From NCBI GenBank assembly GCA_943371965.1, contig CALRWV020000003.1, positions 62,001 through 126,000 of the forward strand: 64,000 nucleotides of DNA, read 5' to 3'. The translations under genes and the position numbers were made by a program. Source of the stretch: CALRWV02 sp943371965. GTDB lineage: Bacteria > Bacteroidota > JABWAT01. A model generated the notes under the pieces. The model saw nothing but the letters and a program-made list of their open reading frames with translations. It searched no databases and had not been told where the DNA came from. Numbering within the stretch: the first letter of the stretch is position 1; every line of letters begins with the position of its first letter. Below, one piece after another: positions 53,601-61,178 of this stretch.

Positions 53601-53978
53601 TTGGAAAACAAAACGCCTACCGTTAAAATTTTCCTCTATTTTCAGTGCGTATTGACTGTTGTTTCCCGAATAGGAACCACGGTCAAGGATGGAATATCTT
53701 CCGCTGATGCTGTTGAGAAAATCAGCAGCATAAACCCATGTTTCCAGTGTGAGTTCATACGATGGATTGATGTTGGGATTGGATTTTACAAATGCAGAAC
53801 CCTGGGCAATTCCGATTGAATAATTTCCGGGAGTTGAAGAAGATACTGCTTTATCTTTTTGGAGAGAACTGGCAGAACCGGCAGATATGTTTTGTTTTTT
53901 TTGTGCCCTGACAACTTCAGGATTGAGTACAAAAAGAAAACAAAATGCAAAAACGAAACTGTAACATAAACTTTTCAT
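50673..53978 (-). CDS. T9SS-secreted LamG-domain protein
   Basis: A 1101-residue protein with signal peptide ending VVRAQ, a LamG domain (about 60-240, LTLETWVYAAD, YKWYHVVCTFNGDGDYG, SVSDIRIWNVVRS), a long central region (about 430-800) containing GGLWLGAKVNGKTKTSVADYG, split over its length with RVYKISNGD and WSDIDLGDAFDD, a fibronectin-III-like domain (905-1005) and a T9SS sorting domain (1017-1101, QNYPNPFNPET to MLIVK). The central region resembles large secreted proteins common in Ignavibacteria-like genomes; its function is unknown. The sorting domain sends it through the outer membrane. Confidence 0.88.
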   Translation of the reverse strand: MKSLCYSFVFAFCFLFVLNPEVVRAQKKQNISAGSASSLQKDKAVSSSTPGNYSIGIAQGSAFVKSNPNINPSYELTLETWVYAADFLNSISGRYSILDRGSYSGNNSQYALKIEENFNGRRFVFQLSNGAGDNSKLTSNNLNNVETYKWYHVVCTFNGDGDYGIAKMYINGQLEATDDHLYFHDLTNNDGFPLRVGRAGNIQSYDGLFDYQYFTGSVSDIRIWNVVRSQSQISASYNSPLAPNDTVGLRGYWKGDNFGNTTAPDVRGFADNDMQLRGSTWMHGFGFNSAVSESYHFDEGYYDAGTVQQFETFTVTPTITNSNSEGWLEGIMKVLVNQNSNYPTFSYYYYSIAPNTSMQIDFKSMVPSYVNQEGINYLESHISSFNSDKKINISVNVLKVQEMSTDGNINLLVSRNGQLGYNPFGQAGFSIKKENNNEMGNNSKQLPLSYAGGLWLGAKVNGKTKTSVADYGSEFSPGPIDGNSASDPNNPRFRVYKISNGDRAGMNKDYDDWPVDLGAPVTSQGIPKIYGDEMTWAIYNDADPARHYKIPDAGVDSRLGAEIRQMVYNFNDGESKTFYIRYQITNKSESVWNDAIAGIWSDIDLGDAFDDVIGSDSARGMGYGYNSSGYDEIFNGTPPVLGYTILNSFDSDLEAGAVNIQMNVDYYPLRDPDSTYKVYNFLSGKMGTGQVYKNANTGQVTTYLFHGKPEKNSDQIDKFPADKRILVATKKFNLNPGETREFLVAINVVEYGSILNSIAHLREVSDMSEIYAKTHDNTEFKILAVKDIKGDQGKQVRVTWTKHSFDRFMGNNGNGDNGPDNFLASYSVWRKVDMKLGKTMGKVMSIKNELFEQVGTANAIQTPVYSLVVPTLKDSSIHGGLYYTEFKVLAHAAFSADWIETLPDSGYSVDNLSPDPPANIAGKILGDNVVMSWNNCEASDYSQTVIYRSITPIENLSDELIAGTVRGNEFVFPYAVYKTGYYYRVVHQDFSGNKGNPSDNFQLVLTGIGENQMPSEFALHQNYPNPFNPETNIKYDLPSTAFVSVEVYNVLGELVQVLVNEMKPAGRYEVPFNSNGLSSTVYFCRMTAGNKVFIKKMLIVK

Positions 53979-54217
53979 GATACGCCTCTTGATTGCTGAA
54001 TGAGCTTTTTAATTCAAAGAACGTCTTTTTCAGTCAGACTGAAAGACCAATAAATGTACATCTATTTGAAATTATCTAACAAGATGGAATAATTATTTTA
54101 GGGTTGGAATCAGATTAGATATTTGGGAGGATAAATACTTAAGTGTCAGATAATCAATACTTAAGAAAGTGAGAAATTCATTTCTTTGCATTTCTGGAGT
54201 TTGCAAAAATCAGGAAA

Positions 54218-54255
54218 TCAGAAACCAGCCGGTGTTTGACCCTGTTGGTTTCTGA
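54218..54255. terminator. stem-loop after the UspA gene
   Basis: TCAGAAACCA pairs with TGGTTTCTGA across an 18-base loop that can pair further. It lies 13 bases after the uspA-like stop on the minus strand. The T-tract is weak. Confidence 0.5.
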
Positions 54256-54267
54256 AACCAAAACTGT

Positions 54268-54738
54268 TTATTTCTTTTCTTTGGTTGGAACAATAAACAT
54301 TGGAATTTCTGAGTGATGAAGAACTTTTTCTGCAACACTTCCAACGAGAATTGATTCCAGCCATCTCCTGCTGTGTGTTCCCATCACAATAATATCCGCA
54401 TTGGTTTCTTTTGCTGTTTTGATGATGGTGTCAGCAAAATCTCCTTCCTTTACCAAATCCTTTATACCATCGTCTTTCAGATGTTTTTTGATTTGGGTCA
54501 GGAATTTGTAACCGGCTTCTATCAGTTCTTTGTCGTTGATGAATTTGAAATCATCAGCACTTCCGAAACCTGTAAAACCCATGATCGGTGAAAACTCAAG
54601 TGTTGAGTAATAAGTCGGATCAGCAACAACATGGAGAAGGGTAACTTCAGCATTCATCGCTTTGGCTAAGGTGTATCCCGTTTCTGCCACTTTTTGTGCA
54701 GTAGGATCATAATCAATGGCGATCATTACTTTTTTCAT
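54268..54738 (-). CDS. universal stress protein, UspA family
   Basis: The 156-residue product has the UspA fold, with the N-terminal MKKVMIAIDYDPTAQ, VTLLHVV and the nucleotide-binding region VMGTHSRRWLESILVGSVAEKV. The ATP loop is usually G-x2-G-x9-G-S; here the second Gly is Ser (GTHS), while the final GS is kept, so ATP binding is likely but not certain. GAGGAAAAC precedes the ATG, and TAACTTTG lies 38 bases upstream. Confidence 0.92.
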   Translation of the reverse strand: MKKVMIAIDYDPTAQKVAETGYTLAKAMNAEVTLLHVVADPTYYSTLEFSPIMGFTGFGSADDFKFINDKELIEAGYKFLTQIKKHLKDDGIKDLVKEGDFADTIIKTAKETNADIIVMGTHSRRWLESILVGSVAEKVLHHSEIPMFIVPTKEKK

Positions 54739-54776
54739 TTTGTTTTCCTCATGACTTGGTGAATCAACCTGTTAAA

Positions 54777-54784
54777 CAAAGTTA
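54777..54784 (-). promoter_or_regulatory. TAnnTTTG box before uspA-like gene
   Basis: The minus strand reads TAACTTTG, 38 bases before the ATG and upstream of a good ribosome site, a normal promoter arrangement. Confidence 0.45.
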
Positions 54785-54879
54785 CTCAGAATTGGAAAAT
54801 GAAATGTTACAGAATATTAGAGATTTATTATACAATTCACGGGTTTCTTGGGAGAGGTAAGTGGTTAGTGGCGAGTAGC

Positions 54880-55175
54880 TAGTGGACAATCGACAATCGA
54901 CTAAAATAACTGTGGTCTGTTGGCCGTCGTCCGTGGTCTTCCCTCATGACTTTGGCAATCGACTATGGACAATCGACTAAAATAACTGTGGTCTGTTGTC
55001 CGTCGTCCGTGGTCTTTCCTCATGACTTTGGCAATCGACTTTGGACAATCGACTAAAATAACTGTGGTCTGTTGTCCGTCGTCCGTGGTCTTTCCTCAAG
55101 ACTTTGGCAATCGACTATGGACAATCGACAATCGACTAAAATAACTGTGGTCTGTTGTCCGTCGTCAGTGGTCTG
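54880..55175. repeat. 76-bp tandem repeat array
   Basis: The anchor CTAAAATAACTGTGGTCTGT recurs at 54901, 54977, 55053 and 55136. The period is 76 bases for the first two steps and 83 for the last, which gains a seven-base CAATCGA. Each unit joins GGACAATCGACT wording with TGTCCGTCGTCCGTGGTC, a degenerate inverted pair. The array ends next to the stop of the Crp/Fnr gene. Units are nearly identical throughout, so it is not a CRISPR array. Confidence 0.9.
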
Positions 55176-55178
55176 TTT

Positions 55179-55814
55179 TCAAAGTTTCTTCAAAACAATT
55201 TTATTTCTTGCCAGACTTACTTTGCCCTGATTTTCCAGTTGCTTCAGAAGACGCGAAACCACTTCACGAGCGGTTCCCAAATCATTGGCGAGTTGCTGAT
55301 GGGTGATGGTCAGTTCTTTACTTTCGGAATGAGCTGACTTCTTTTTCAGCAAATCAACCAATCGTTCATCAACTTTCTGAAAAGCAATTTCATTGACGAT
55401 GTTCAGCAGTTCTTCAAAACGTTTGTGATATAATTTGAAAACATAATCCATCCAGTCCGGATATTTTTTCAGCCATTCGCTCACATATTGAATCGGGATG
55501 ACAACCAATTCCGAATCTTCCTGAACCACCGCTCTGATTTTACTGGTATCGTGATGAATTCCCCCCAGAAATGACATGATGCAGCTTTCACCGGGATAAA
55601 TATAATACAGCAGAAGTTCGTTGCCGTCATCATCAATCCGTGAAACTCGAAGCGAACCTGTTAGAACAATTGGAATTGAACTGATAAAATCTCCATCGTT
55701 CAGAATAACCTGATCGGTTTTGAAATGATAAATTTTTCCATATTGGGTGAGTGCTGATTTTAAATTCGGATCAGAAAGATCGGGCAGATTATTGATTGAA
55801 TTTTGATTTTCCAT
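55179..55814 (-). CDS. Crp/Fnr-family transcription regulator
   Basis: This 211-residue regulator has an N-terminal cyclic-nucleotide-binding-type beta-roll (VILNDGDFISSIPIVLTGSL, YPGESCIMSFLGG) and a C-terminal winged helix (ITHQQLANDLGTAREVVSR). Only one Cys (in ESCIMS) is near the region where Fnr proteins bind iron-sulfur clusters, so an Fnr-like cluster is not evident. The subgroup is common in Bacteroidota. TATCTTCG ends four bases before the ATG, with no ribosome site, so the message may be leaderless. Confidence 0.9.
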   Translation of the reverse strand: MENQNSINNLPDLSDPNLKSALTQYGKIYHFKTDQVILNDGDFISSIPIVLTGSLRVSRIDDDGNELLLYYIYPGESCIMSFLGGIHHDTSKIRAVVQEDSELVVIPIQYVSEWLKKYPDWMDYVFKLYHKRFEELLNIVNEIAFQKVDERLVDLLKKKSAHSESKELTITHQQLANDLGTAREVVSRLLKQLENQGKVSLARNKIVLKKL

Positions 55815-55818
55815 AAAG

Positions 55819-55826
55819 CGAAGATA
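55819..55826 (-). promoter_or_regulatory. TAnnTTTG-like box just before the Crp/Fnr start
   Basis: The minus strand reads TATCTTCG, then CTTT and ATG. It differs from the consensus at one base and lacks a ribosome site behind it. Confidence 0.4.
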
Positions 55827-55858
55827 AAAAAGTTTGCCGGTAAAATCATGAAATGGAT

Positions 55859-56206
55859 TTATTTCTTTTTCCTGCTTTTCACAACGCCGTATTTCCCGAA
55901 TTCTATGCCCAAATCAATCCATTTGTCCAACTCTTTATTATCAGTAAACCCTGTCTCTTCAACAAAGACAAATCCTTTCATTGGTTTTCCGGTAAAGAGC
56001 ATGGGTTTAATATGATTCATTTCCAAAACAGAGTTGTATTTTTCATCAATAACCCGAAGCATCACTTCTTCTTTTACAACACCGATGCACATTTTTTCGT
56101 TGATCATAAAAGCAATGCCGCCAAACATGTTCTTTTCAGTAAAAAGAATTTCTTTATCTGTTAGAAGTTCTGCAATTCGTTCGGCAGTTTTTTCATTGTA
56201 AGGCAT
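55859..56206 (-). CDS. TfoX N-terminal domain protein
   Basis: The 115-residue product is a TfoX/Sxy-type N-terminal domain: MPYNEKTAERIAELL, FTEKNMFGGIAFMINEKMC, then MKGFVFVEE and a basic tail KYGVVKSRKKK. Full TfoX proteins regulate competence genes, but stand-alone domains like this are widespread and of unknown role. ATG 56206 is preferred to TTG 56224 because the family starts at MPYN. It is 57 bases downstream of the M20 peptidase stop on the same strand. Confidence 0.85.
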   Translation of the reverse strand: MPYNEKTAERIAELLTDKEILFTEKNMFGGIAFMINEKMCIGVVKEEVMLRVIDEKYNSVLEMNHIKPMLFTGKPMKGFVFVEETGFTDNKELDKWIDLGIEFGKYGVVKSRKKK

Positions 56207-56263
56207 AGACTTAGTTCCACCCAATGGAAAAAGAGAATCAGCATTTTTAGCTGCTAATTCTTC

Positions 56264-57655
56264 CTACTTCACTTTTCCCATTTTTCCCAAATCTTCGAAC
56301 AGATAAATTTGTCCCCGGATCGCTTTTTTGAAATCGCCCAAATGAAGGGATTCGTTTTCGGAATGGGCATTCGTGTATGGATCTTCAACACCCACCATCA
56401 GCGCAGGAATTCCGCCCAACGCATCCGAAAAAGGTCCCGCAAACGGGATGCTGCCGCCGCTTCCCATAAAAACAGTTTCCGCATTGTAGCCCTTGCTGAG
56501 TGCATTTTTCGCCACTTCAAAATAAGGATGGTCAATATCGGTTGTCCAGTAAGCGCCACGGATATCTTCCTTGAAAGTAATGCTGACATTCCATTTTACC
56601 AGCGAAAGAATTTTCTTCTTCAGCACTTCAATCGCAAAATCACGGTCGATATTTGGAACAATCCGCAATCCGATTTTTGCCCATGCTGAATCCATAATCA
56701 CATTTCCGGCAGATTTCCGTGAACCCGATTCCATCGAATTAATGACGAGTGAAGGTTCGCGCCACATTTTGATCAGAATTTCTTCGTTGTCACCCAGAAT
56801 GTCGGTTTCAGGAAGAAGGGTTGCCTGTTTCCTGAAAAGCTCCCGTGTCATGTTCAGCGATTTGTACATTTTCCGTTCAAGATCGGAAACCAGTTTTACC
56901 TTTTCGTGAAGTTCGGGAATTGCCACTTTTCCGTTGTCATCAACTAAACCGGAAATAATTTTTGAAAGTGCAACAGACGGATCAGGAATGGGTCCGCCGT
57001 ACATTCCCGAGTGAAGCGGATGATCCATCGTTTTAAGTTCAATTTCAAGCGTAACCAGTCCGCGGAGAGAAGTTGTTAGGGAAGGAATTCCGGTATCGTA
57101 ATTGGAAAGATCGGTCAGAATCATCACATCGGACTGCATTTTGGTTTTGTATATCGCCAGAAAATCCATCAGGTGCGATGACCCGATTTCCTCTTCACCT
57201 TCAATGATGACTTTCACATTCACGGGAAGTTTTTTTTCTGTTTTCAACAGGCAGTCAATCGATGCAAAATGTATCAGAATTCCTGCTTTATCATCCGCAA
57301 CACCACGCCCGAACAAACGGTCACCAACCTGAGTTGGTTCGTAAGCGAGAGTTTTCCAGAGTTCATCACGCATCGGTGGCTGAACGTCATGATGGGCGTA
57401 AAGCAGAACGGTCGGTTTATCATCACCCGCATGTAGCCAGTCAGCATAAACATACGGATGAGCATCACCCACTTTCAGGATTTCAACATGTTCCAGACCC
57501 GCTTTTTTCAGCAGTTCCGCCGTTTTTTCAGCGGACTGTACAACAAATTTCGGATCAAATCCTTCCCACGAACACGAAGGGATTTTGGCAAGTTCTTTCA
57601 GTTGGTCAACGTAAGTTTCAAATGTTTTTTCGAGTTGGTCGATGGCAGCACTCAT
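56264..57655 (-). CDS. M20-family dipeptidase
   Basis: This 463-residue zinc peptidase of the M20/M25/M40 family is similar to cytosolic dipeptidases. Metal and catalytic segments are LLYAHHDVQP (His and Asp), GRGVADDKAG (bridging Asp), IEGEEEIGSS (catalytic Glu and ligand Glu), LTDLSN and, in the C-terminal part, AHSENE. The dimerisation domain contains HSGMYGGPIPDP. No signal peptide is visible, so it is probably cytoplasmic and degrades small peptides. AAGGAA precedes the ATG. Confidence 0.92.
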   Translation of the reverse strand: MSAAIDQLEKTFETYVDQLKELAKIPSCSWEGFDPKFVVQSAEKTAELLKKAGLEHVEILKVGDAHPYVYADWLHAGDDKPTVLLYAHHDVQPPMRDELWKTLAYEPTQVGDRLFGRGVADDKAGILIHFASIDCLLKTEKKLPVNVKVIIEGEEEIGSSHLMDFLAIYKTKMQSDVMILTDLSNYDTGIPSLTTSLRGLVTLEIELKTMDHPLHSGMYGGPIPDPSVALSKIISGLVDDNGKVAIPELHEKVKLVSDLERKMYKSLNMTRELFRKQATLLPETDILGDNEEILIKMWREPSLVINSMESGSRKSAGNVIMDSAWAKIGLRIVPNIDRDFAIEVLKKKILSLVKWNVSITFKEDIRGAYWTTDIDHPYFEVAKNALSKGYNAETVFMGSGGSIPFAGPFSDALGGIPALMVGVEDPYTNAHSENESLHLGDFKKAIRGQIYLFEDLGKMGKVK

Positions 57656-57686
57656 GGTTTTTCCTTATGGATGGTTTGTTTAATTT

Positions 57687-57694
57687 CAAAGATA
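57687..57694 (-). promoter_or_regulatory. TAnnTTTG box before the M20 peptidase gene
   Basis: The minus strand reads TATCTTTG 31 bases before the ATG, with AAGGAA between, a normal promoter arrangement. Confidence 0.5.
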
Positions 57695-57732
57695 TAAATT
57701 TTCGGGTGATTTGTGAATTGGGATTTAATACC

Positions 57733-57830
57733 AATACGCACACAGATTTTGCTGATTATACAGATTCGCACAATTTTTTATTATCAAAGCAGTGTTGATC
57801 AGTCTTATCCGTGAAATCAGTGTGCGTATT
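57733..57830. repeat. AATACGCACAC hairpin repeat copy
   Basis: The left end is AATACGCACACAGATTTTGC and the right end is its partner ending GTGTGCGTATT, 98 bases in all. It lies eight bases after the Kir channel stop and before the M20 gene, where it can act as a terminator. Confidence 0.8.
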
Positions 57831-57838
57831 AAAATGGT

Positions 57839-58756
57839 CTAAGCTGGTAAATCTTCTGTCAAACTCATCTTTTCAAGTTCGAAAATAATGTATCCTTCTT
57901 CATCGGTATAAAATACTTTTGCGAATTTTTTGTTCCATAATATTTCAAAGTATTCATACGAATATCTCTGCTTTACCTGCTGACTGAACGTTTCATCAAA
58001 AGCCTTGAAATTGATAACAAATTCCGCTTCCATATTTTTCAAATCAGTCTCAGTTTTTTCAAAAATGGGGCTTTCTTCATCAATGATGTGAACAAGAGTC
58101 CAGTTCAAAGGAAGATAATCAATTTTTGAAGTTTGCAGTTTTATGTTTTGGTACTGGCGTGAGAAATCAGTCGTATTGGTTAGAACGCACATGACAGAAA
58201 CTTCAAGATCGATTAACGGATTTGAACGTTGATTGGCAAGACGGAAAATCAGGGCATTTTTTCCGTTTACTTTGGTCATCAGCATATTTTTACTGTAAAT
58301 CAATTTAATGTCAGGTCTTGAAAAACGTCCGTAAAGTATACCGGTTGCAATTGCAATTCCCATCAATCCAATCATCGCTTCAACTGAGGCGATGGAATTG
58401 GTTAAAATTCCAAGAGGATGCATTCCACCATATCCAACCGTTGTAAGTGTTTGAACGCTGAAGAAGAAAGCGCTCCAAAATGGAATTTCTACCGAGTTTG
58501 ATAGAGCTCCATTGATATTTTCAACTCCAACAAAAGTATAAATGGATGCGAAAAATAAATTGGTGAGAAAATATCCTGAAAAAACACAGGTAAAAAATAC
58601 AGGCCAAGAAACGGTAACCAGAAACTGATAAATATTGCGTCCGGTAAAATCTGAACTTTTTCTCAACACATTGAATGTGCCATCTTTATTTACTGTTCTT
58701 TTTGTTCGCCGTGAATAATTGGTTCCCAAACCTGGGTCAAATGTCCGTTGCTTCAT
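57839..58756 (-). CDS. KirBac-type inward-rectifier potassium channel
   Basis: This 305-residue protein has the Kir plan: a charged N-terminus, two membrane helices (about 45-75 and 118-142) around a pore with the selectivity filter TTVGYGGM (about residues 105-111), and a C-terminal beta-rich cytoplasmic domain with the typical RLANQRSNPLIDLEV segment. It conducts K+ inward. AAGGA precedes the ATG and TATCTTTG lies 21 bases upstream. Confidence 0.93.
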   Translation of the reverse strand: MKQRTFDPGLGTNYSRRTKRTVNKDGTFNVLRKSSDFTGRNIYQFLVTVSWPVFFTCVFSGYFLTNLFFASIYTFVGVENINGALSNSVEIPFWSAFFFSVQTLTTVGYGGMHPLGILTNSIASVEAMIGLMGIAIATGILYGRFSRPDIKLIYSKNMLMTKVNGKNALIFRLANQRSNPLIDLEVSVMCVLTNTTDFSRQYQNIKLQTSKIDYLPLNWTLVHIIDEESPIFEKTETDLKNMEAEFVINFKAFDETFSQQVKQRYSYEYFEILWNKKFAKVFYTDEEGYIIFELEKMSLTEDLPA

Positions 58757-58777
58757 TTATTCGTCCTTATTAATATT

Positions 58778-58785
58778 CAAAGATA
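58778..58785 (-). promoter_or_regulatory. TAnnTTTG box before the Kir channel gene
   Basis: The minus strand reads TATCTTTG 21 bases before the ATG, with an AAGGA ribosome site between. Confidence 0.5.
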
Positions 58786-58821
58786 AATATTTTGGGGAAA
58801 GATTCGAATTGCTGCAAATTT

Positions 58822-59074
58822 AATACGCACACAGATTTCACTGATTGGAATGATAAACTCAGTTTGATTTATAATTTTCCAAGCGAAAAACAAAACGATA
58901 AGAATTGTCAGCGTCCAATTTCTGATGATCCAACAGTGTAAATCTGTCTTATCCGTGTTATCAGTGTGCGTATTAATAATTGGATTCTGATGAACAGATT
59001 TAATTTATTACACAGTTTCACATAATAATGGAGCCGTGTAAATCAGTCTTTTCTGTGTTATCAGTGTGCGTATT
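58822..59074. repeat. two AATACGCACAC repeat copies in tandem
   Basis: The first copy runs from AATACGCACACAGATTTCAC to GTGTGCGTATT at 58974 and has a longer centre than other copies. The second is partial on the left (from about 58985) and ends in GTGTGCGTATT at 59074. They fill the gap between the divergent Kir and AlkB-like genes. Confidence 0.8.
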
Positions 59075-59129
59075 AAATTCAGCACGTTAATTATTGAATT
59101 AAATTTTCTATCTTTAAGTGAGGTGTTTC

Positions 59130-60146
59130 ATGAAAAATTATCGAAATATGATGTATCTGATCAGTCTGATTCCCGGTGGTTTTGTAATTGCAGGAAACTT
59201 ATCCGGCGGACCTTACACACTTGTTTTTCCTTTTCTTTTTTTAACTCTGTACCCGATTCTCGATAAATCAATCAAACCTGATTATTCCAATGAAGAAAAT
59301 ACGAATTCCTTTTTCCCCGATTTTATTTTATTCTTAAACGTTCTTGCACACACCACTTCAATCATCACTTTATTTTATGGAATCCATTCTGGGATTATTG
59401 TTGGATGGTCAATTTTATTTGCTTCGGTTGGAACAGGACTTCAATCCGGAATCAGCGGAATCAATGTTGCCCATGAGTTGATTCACCGCAAATTATCGTT
59501 CTGGAAATTGCTTGGCATCTGGAATCTGTTGATTGTCAACTACGCACATTTTTTTGTTGAACACGTTAAAGGGCATCATAAATGGGTAGGAACTAAACGC
59601 GACCCGGCAACTGCCAGAAAAAACGAAACTGTTTATTTTTTTATTTTCAGGACCATTCCCCAGCAATTTATCAGTGCCATTCAAATTGAATCACGAAGAT
59701 TGGAGGGTCAGAAAAAATCTTCGTTCGGAATAAAAAATCAAATTATTCAATTAACCGTAATTCAAATCCTGTTTTCATTTTCTGTTTATTACTTTTTTGG
59801 ATTTACTGTTCTTGCAGCCTATTTGGTACAATCACTGGTTGCCATTTTATTGCTTGAAATGGTGAATTACATTGAACATTATGGATTAAGCCGTGATGAA
59901 GCTGAACGGGTTGATTTCCGGCATTCCTGGCAATCGGACAGTATTCTTAGCCGCGGAACTTTGGTCGATCTGACGCGCCATTCCGATCATCATGCAAATG
60001 CTTCAATTCCTTATCATCAACTAAAAACACACAAAGAAAGTCCTGAACTTCCAGGAGGATATTTTTCACTTTTTTATCCCGCACTTATTCCACCGGTTTG
60101 GTTTAGTATGATGAATACGAAAGTTGAAATGCTGAATAATAAGTAA
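59130..60146 (+). CDS. AlkB-like membrane diiron monooxygenase
   Basis: This 338-residue integral membrane protein has the His boxes of the alkane-hydroxylase/desaturase superfamily: HELIH (H115-H119), HVKGHH (H145-H150) and RHSDHHANASIPYH (about 284-297), with NYIEHYGL between. These bind two irons and oxidise a C-H bond with O2. The order and spacing fit alkane 1-monooxygenase (AlkB) better than fatty acid desaturases. A rubredoxin partner is not in the window. ATG 59130 follows GAGG; GTG 59118 is the less likely alternative. TATCTTTA at 59109 may be the -7 box. Confidence 0.87.
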   Translation: MKNYRNMMYLISLIPGGFVIAGNLSGGPYTLVFPFLFLTLYPILDKSIKPDYSNEENTNSFFPDFILFLNVLAHTTSIITLFYGIHSGIIVGWSILFASVGTGLQSGISGINVAHELIHRKLSFWKLLGIWNLLIVNYAHFFVEHVKGHHKWVGTKRDPATARKNETVYFFIFRTIPQQFISAIQIESRRLEGQKKSSFGIKNQIIQLTVIQILFSFSVYYFFGFTVLAAYLVQSLVAILLLEMVNYIEHYGLSRDEAERVDFRHSWQSDSILSRGTLVDLTRHSDHHANASIPYHQLKTHKESPELPGGYFSLFYPALIPPVWFSMMNTKVEMLNNK

Positions 60147-60161
60147 TTGAACAAATCAAAG

Positions 60162-60190
60162 CTCCCCGAGAGTTTGAAATTCTCGGGGAG
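60162..60190 (+). terminator. stem-loop terminator after the AlkB-like gene
   Basis: CTCCCCGAGA pairs perfectly with TCTCGGGGAG across a nine-base loop, followed by ATAATTTTC. It lies 15 bases after the stop. Confidence 0.75.
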
Positions 60191-60217
60191 ATAATTTTCT
60201 AACAGGAAAGCTGAAAC

Positions 60218-60802
60218 TTGAATTCGACAAAAGAAACCAGAAATGTTGTTGATTACAATGTCATCCGCCACCAGTTCAAAAACGGTGATATATTGCTTTA
60301 CAAAGGCAGAACCTGGATTTCGAAAGCCATTCAATGGTTTACCAACTCTGAATATTCACACGCCGGTATTGTTGCCTGGTGGAATGACCGGCTGATGGTT
60401 TTGGAATCAGTTGACAAAGGAGTAGTTGTTACACCCATTTCAAACAATATCAAAAATTATTGGGGAGATATAGAGTGGTTTCAATCCATTGAAGAAATAT
60501 CGGAAGAACAGCGGTTGAAAATGGTGGAATACGCTCAGGAAGAATTGGGAAAGGAATACAATCAGCTCCAAATTATTTATATCGGAATCAAAATACTGCT
60601 GCGTCAGAATGTGAAGCATTCCGATAAACTGAGAAAAAGCAAAAAACTGTTCTGTTCACATTATGTTTCAAGTGTTTACAATTTCATCGGAATGGATTTG
60701 AAGGAAAAATGGTCAGATGATTTTACCTCGCCTGATGATATTGCCAAATCACCGAAACTGACACAGAAAGCTCTTCTGAAAATCCAGAAAATAAAAAAGT
60801 AA
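60218..60802 (+). CDS. permuted NlpC/P60 (YiiX/YaeF-like) papain-fold protein
   Basis: The 194-residue product has the circularly permuted papain-like order, with catalytic His first (H48 in EYSHAGIVAW) and Cys later (C146 in LFCSHYVSSVY). The N-terminal GDILLYKGRTWISKAIQWF is typical of this group, which includes amidases and lipid acyl-hydrolases. There is no signal peptide. The start is TTG 60218 behind AGGAAAG; no closer ATG lies before the conserved segment. Substrate unknown. Confidence 0.8.
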   Translation: MNSTKETRNVVDYNVIRHQFKNGDILLYKGRTWISKAIQWFTNSEYSHAGIVAWWNDRLMVLESVDKGVVVTPISNNIKNYWGDIEWFQSIEEISEEQRLKMVEYAQEELGKEYNQLQIIYIGIKILLRQNVKHSDKLRKSKKLFCSHYVSSVYNFIGMDLKEKWSDDFTSPDDIAKSPKLTQKALLKIQKIKK

Positions 60803-60928
60803 AAACCGGGATGGAACGCTGATGAAGCAGATCATTATGATTGAAAGCAGATATGAATTAATACAGCAATCATATTGTATCACAAAATGTGATACCAAGA
60901 AAAATTTATATTTGTTCGAAATTATGCA

Positions 60929-61050
60929 ATAGCCACGACCTTCAGGTCGTGGAAACAAAACTCAATTATTTTCTGGCTTCAGCCAAAATAACTTTAGGCT
61001 TAAGCCGAAGGTTGATTTGATTCGAACCCCGACCTGAAGGTCAGGGCTAT
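60929..61050. repeat. 122-bp composite palindromic element
   Basis: The ends are inverted copies: ATAGCCACGACCTTCAGGTC on the left and its near complement ending GGTCAGGGCTAT on the right (about 20 of 24 bases). Inside are two short perfect palindromes, GGCTTCAGCC and GGCTTAAGCC. There is no coding sequence. Fragments of the CGCTGATG wording of another repeat family lie on both sides (60810 and about 61115). Confidence 0.8.
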
Positions 61051-61178
61051 TTTTCAATATCGTAATATGTGTTTAATTTTTATTTTGAAGTAAAAATGCA
61101 TTTATCATAACCATCAGCGTCCTATCTGTATAAATAATCTATTCATGGATTATTCAATATAATCAGGGAAAAAATAAC

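Noticed and set aside
54880..55175. CRISPR array at the 76-bp repeats
   Set aside because: The whole 76-base unit is conserved, so there are no variable spacers. It is a simple tandem repeat.
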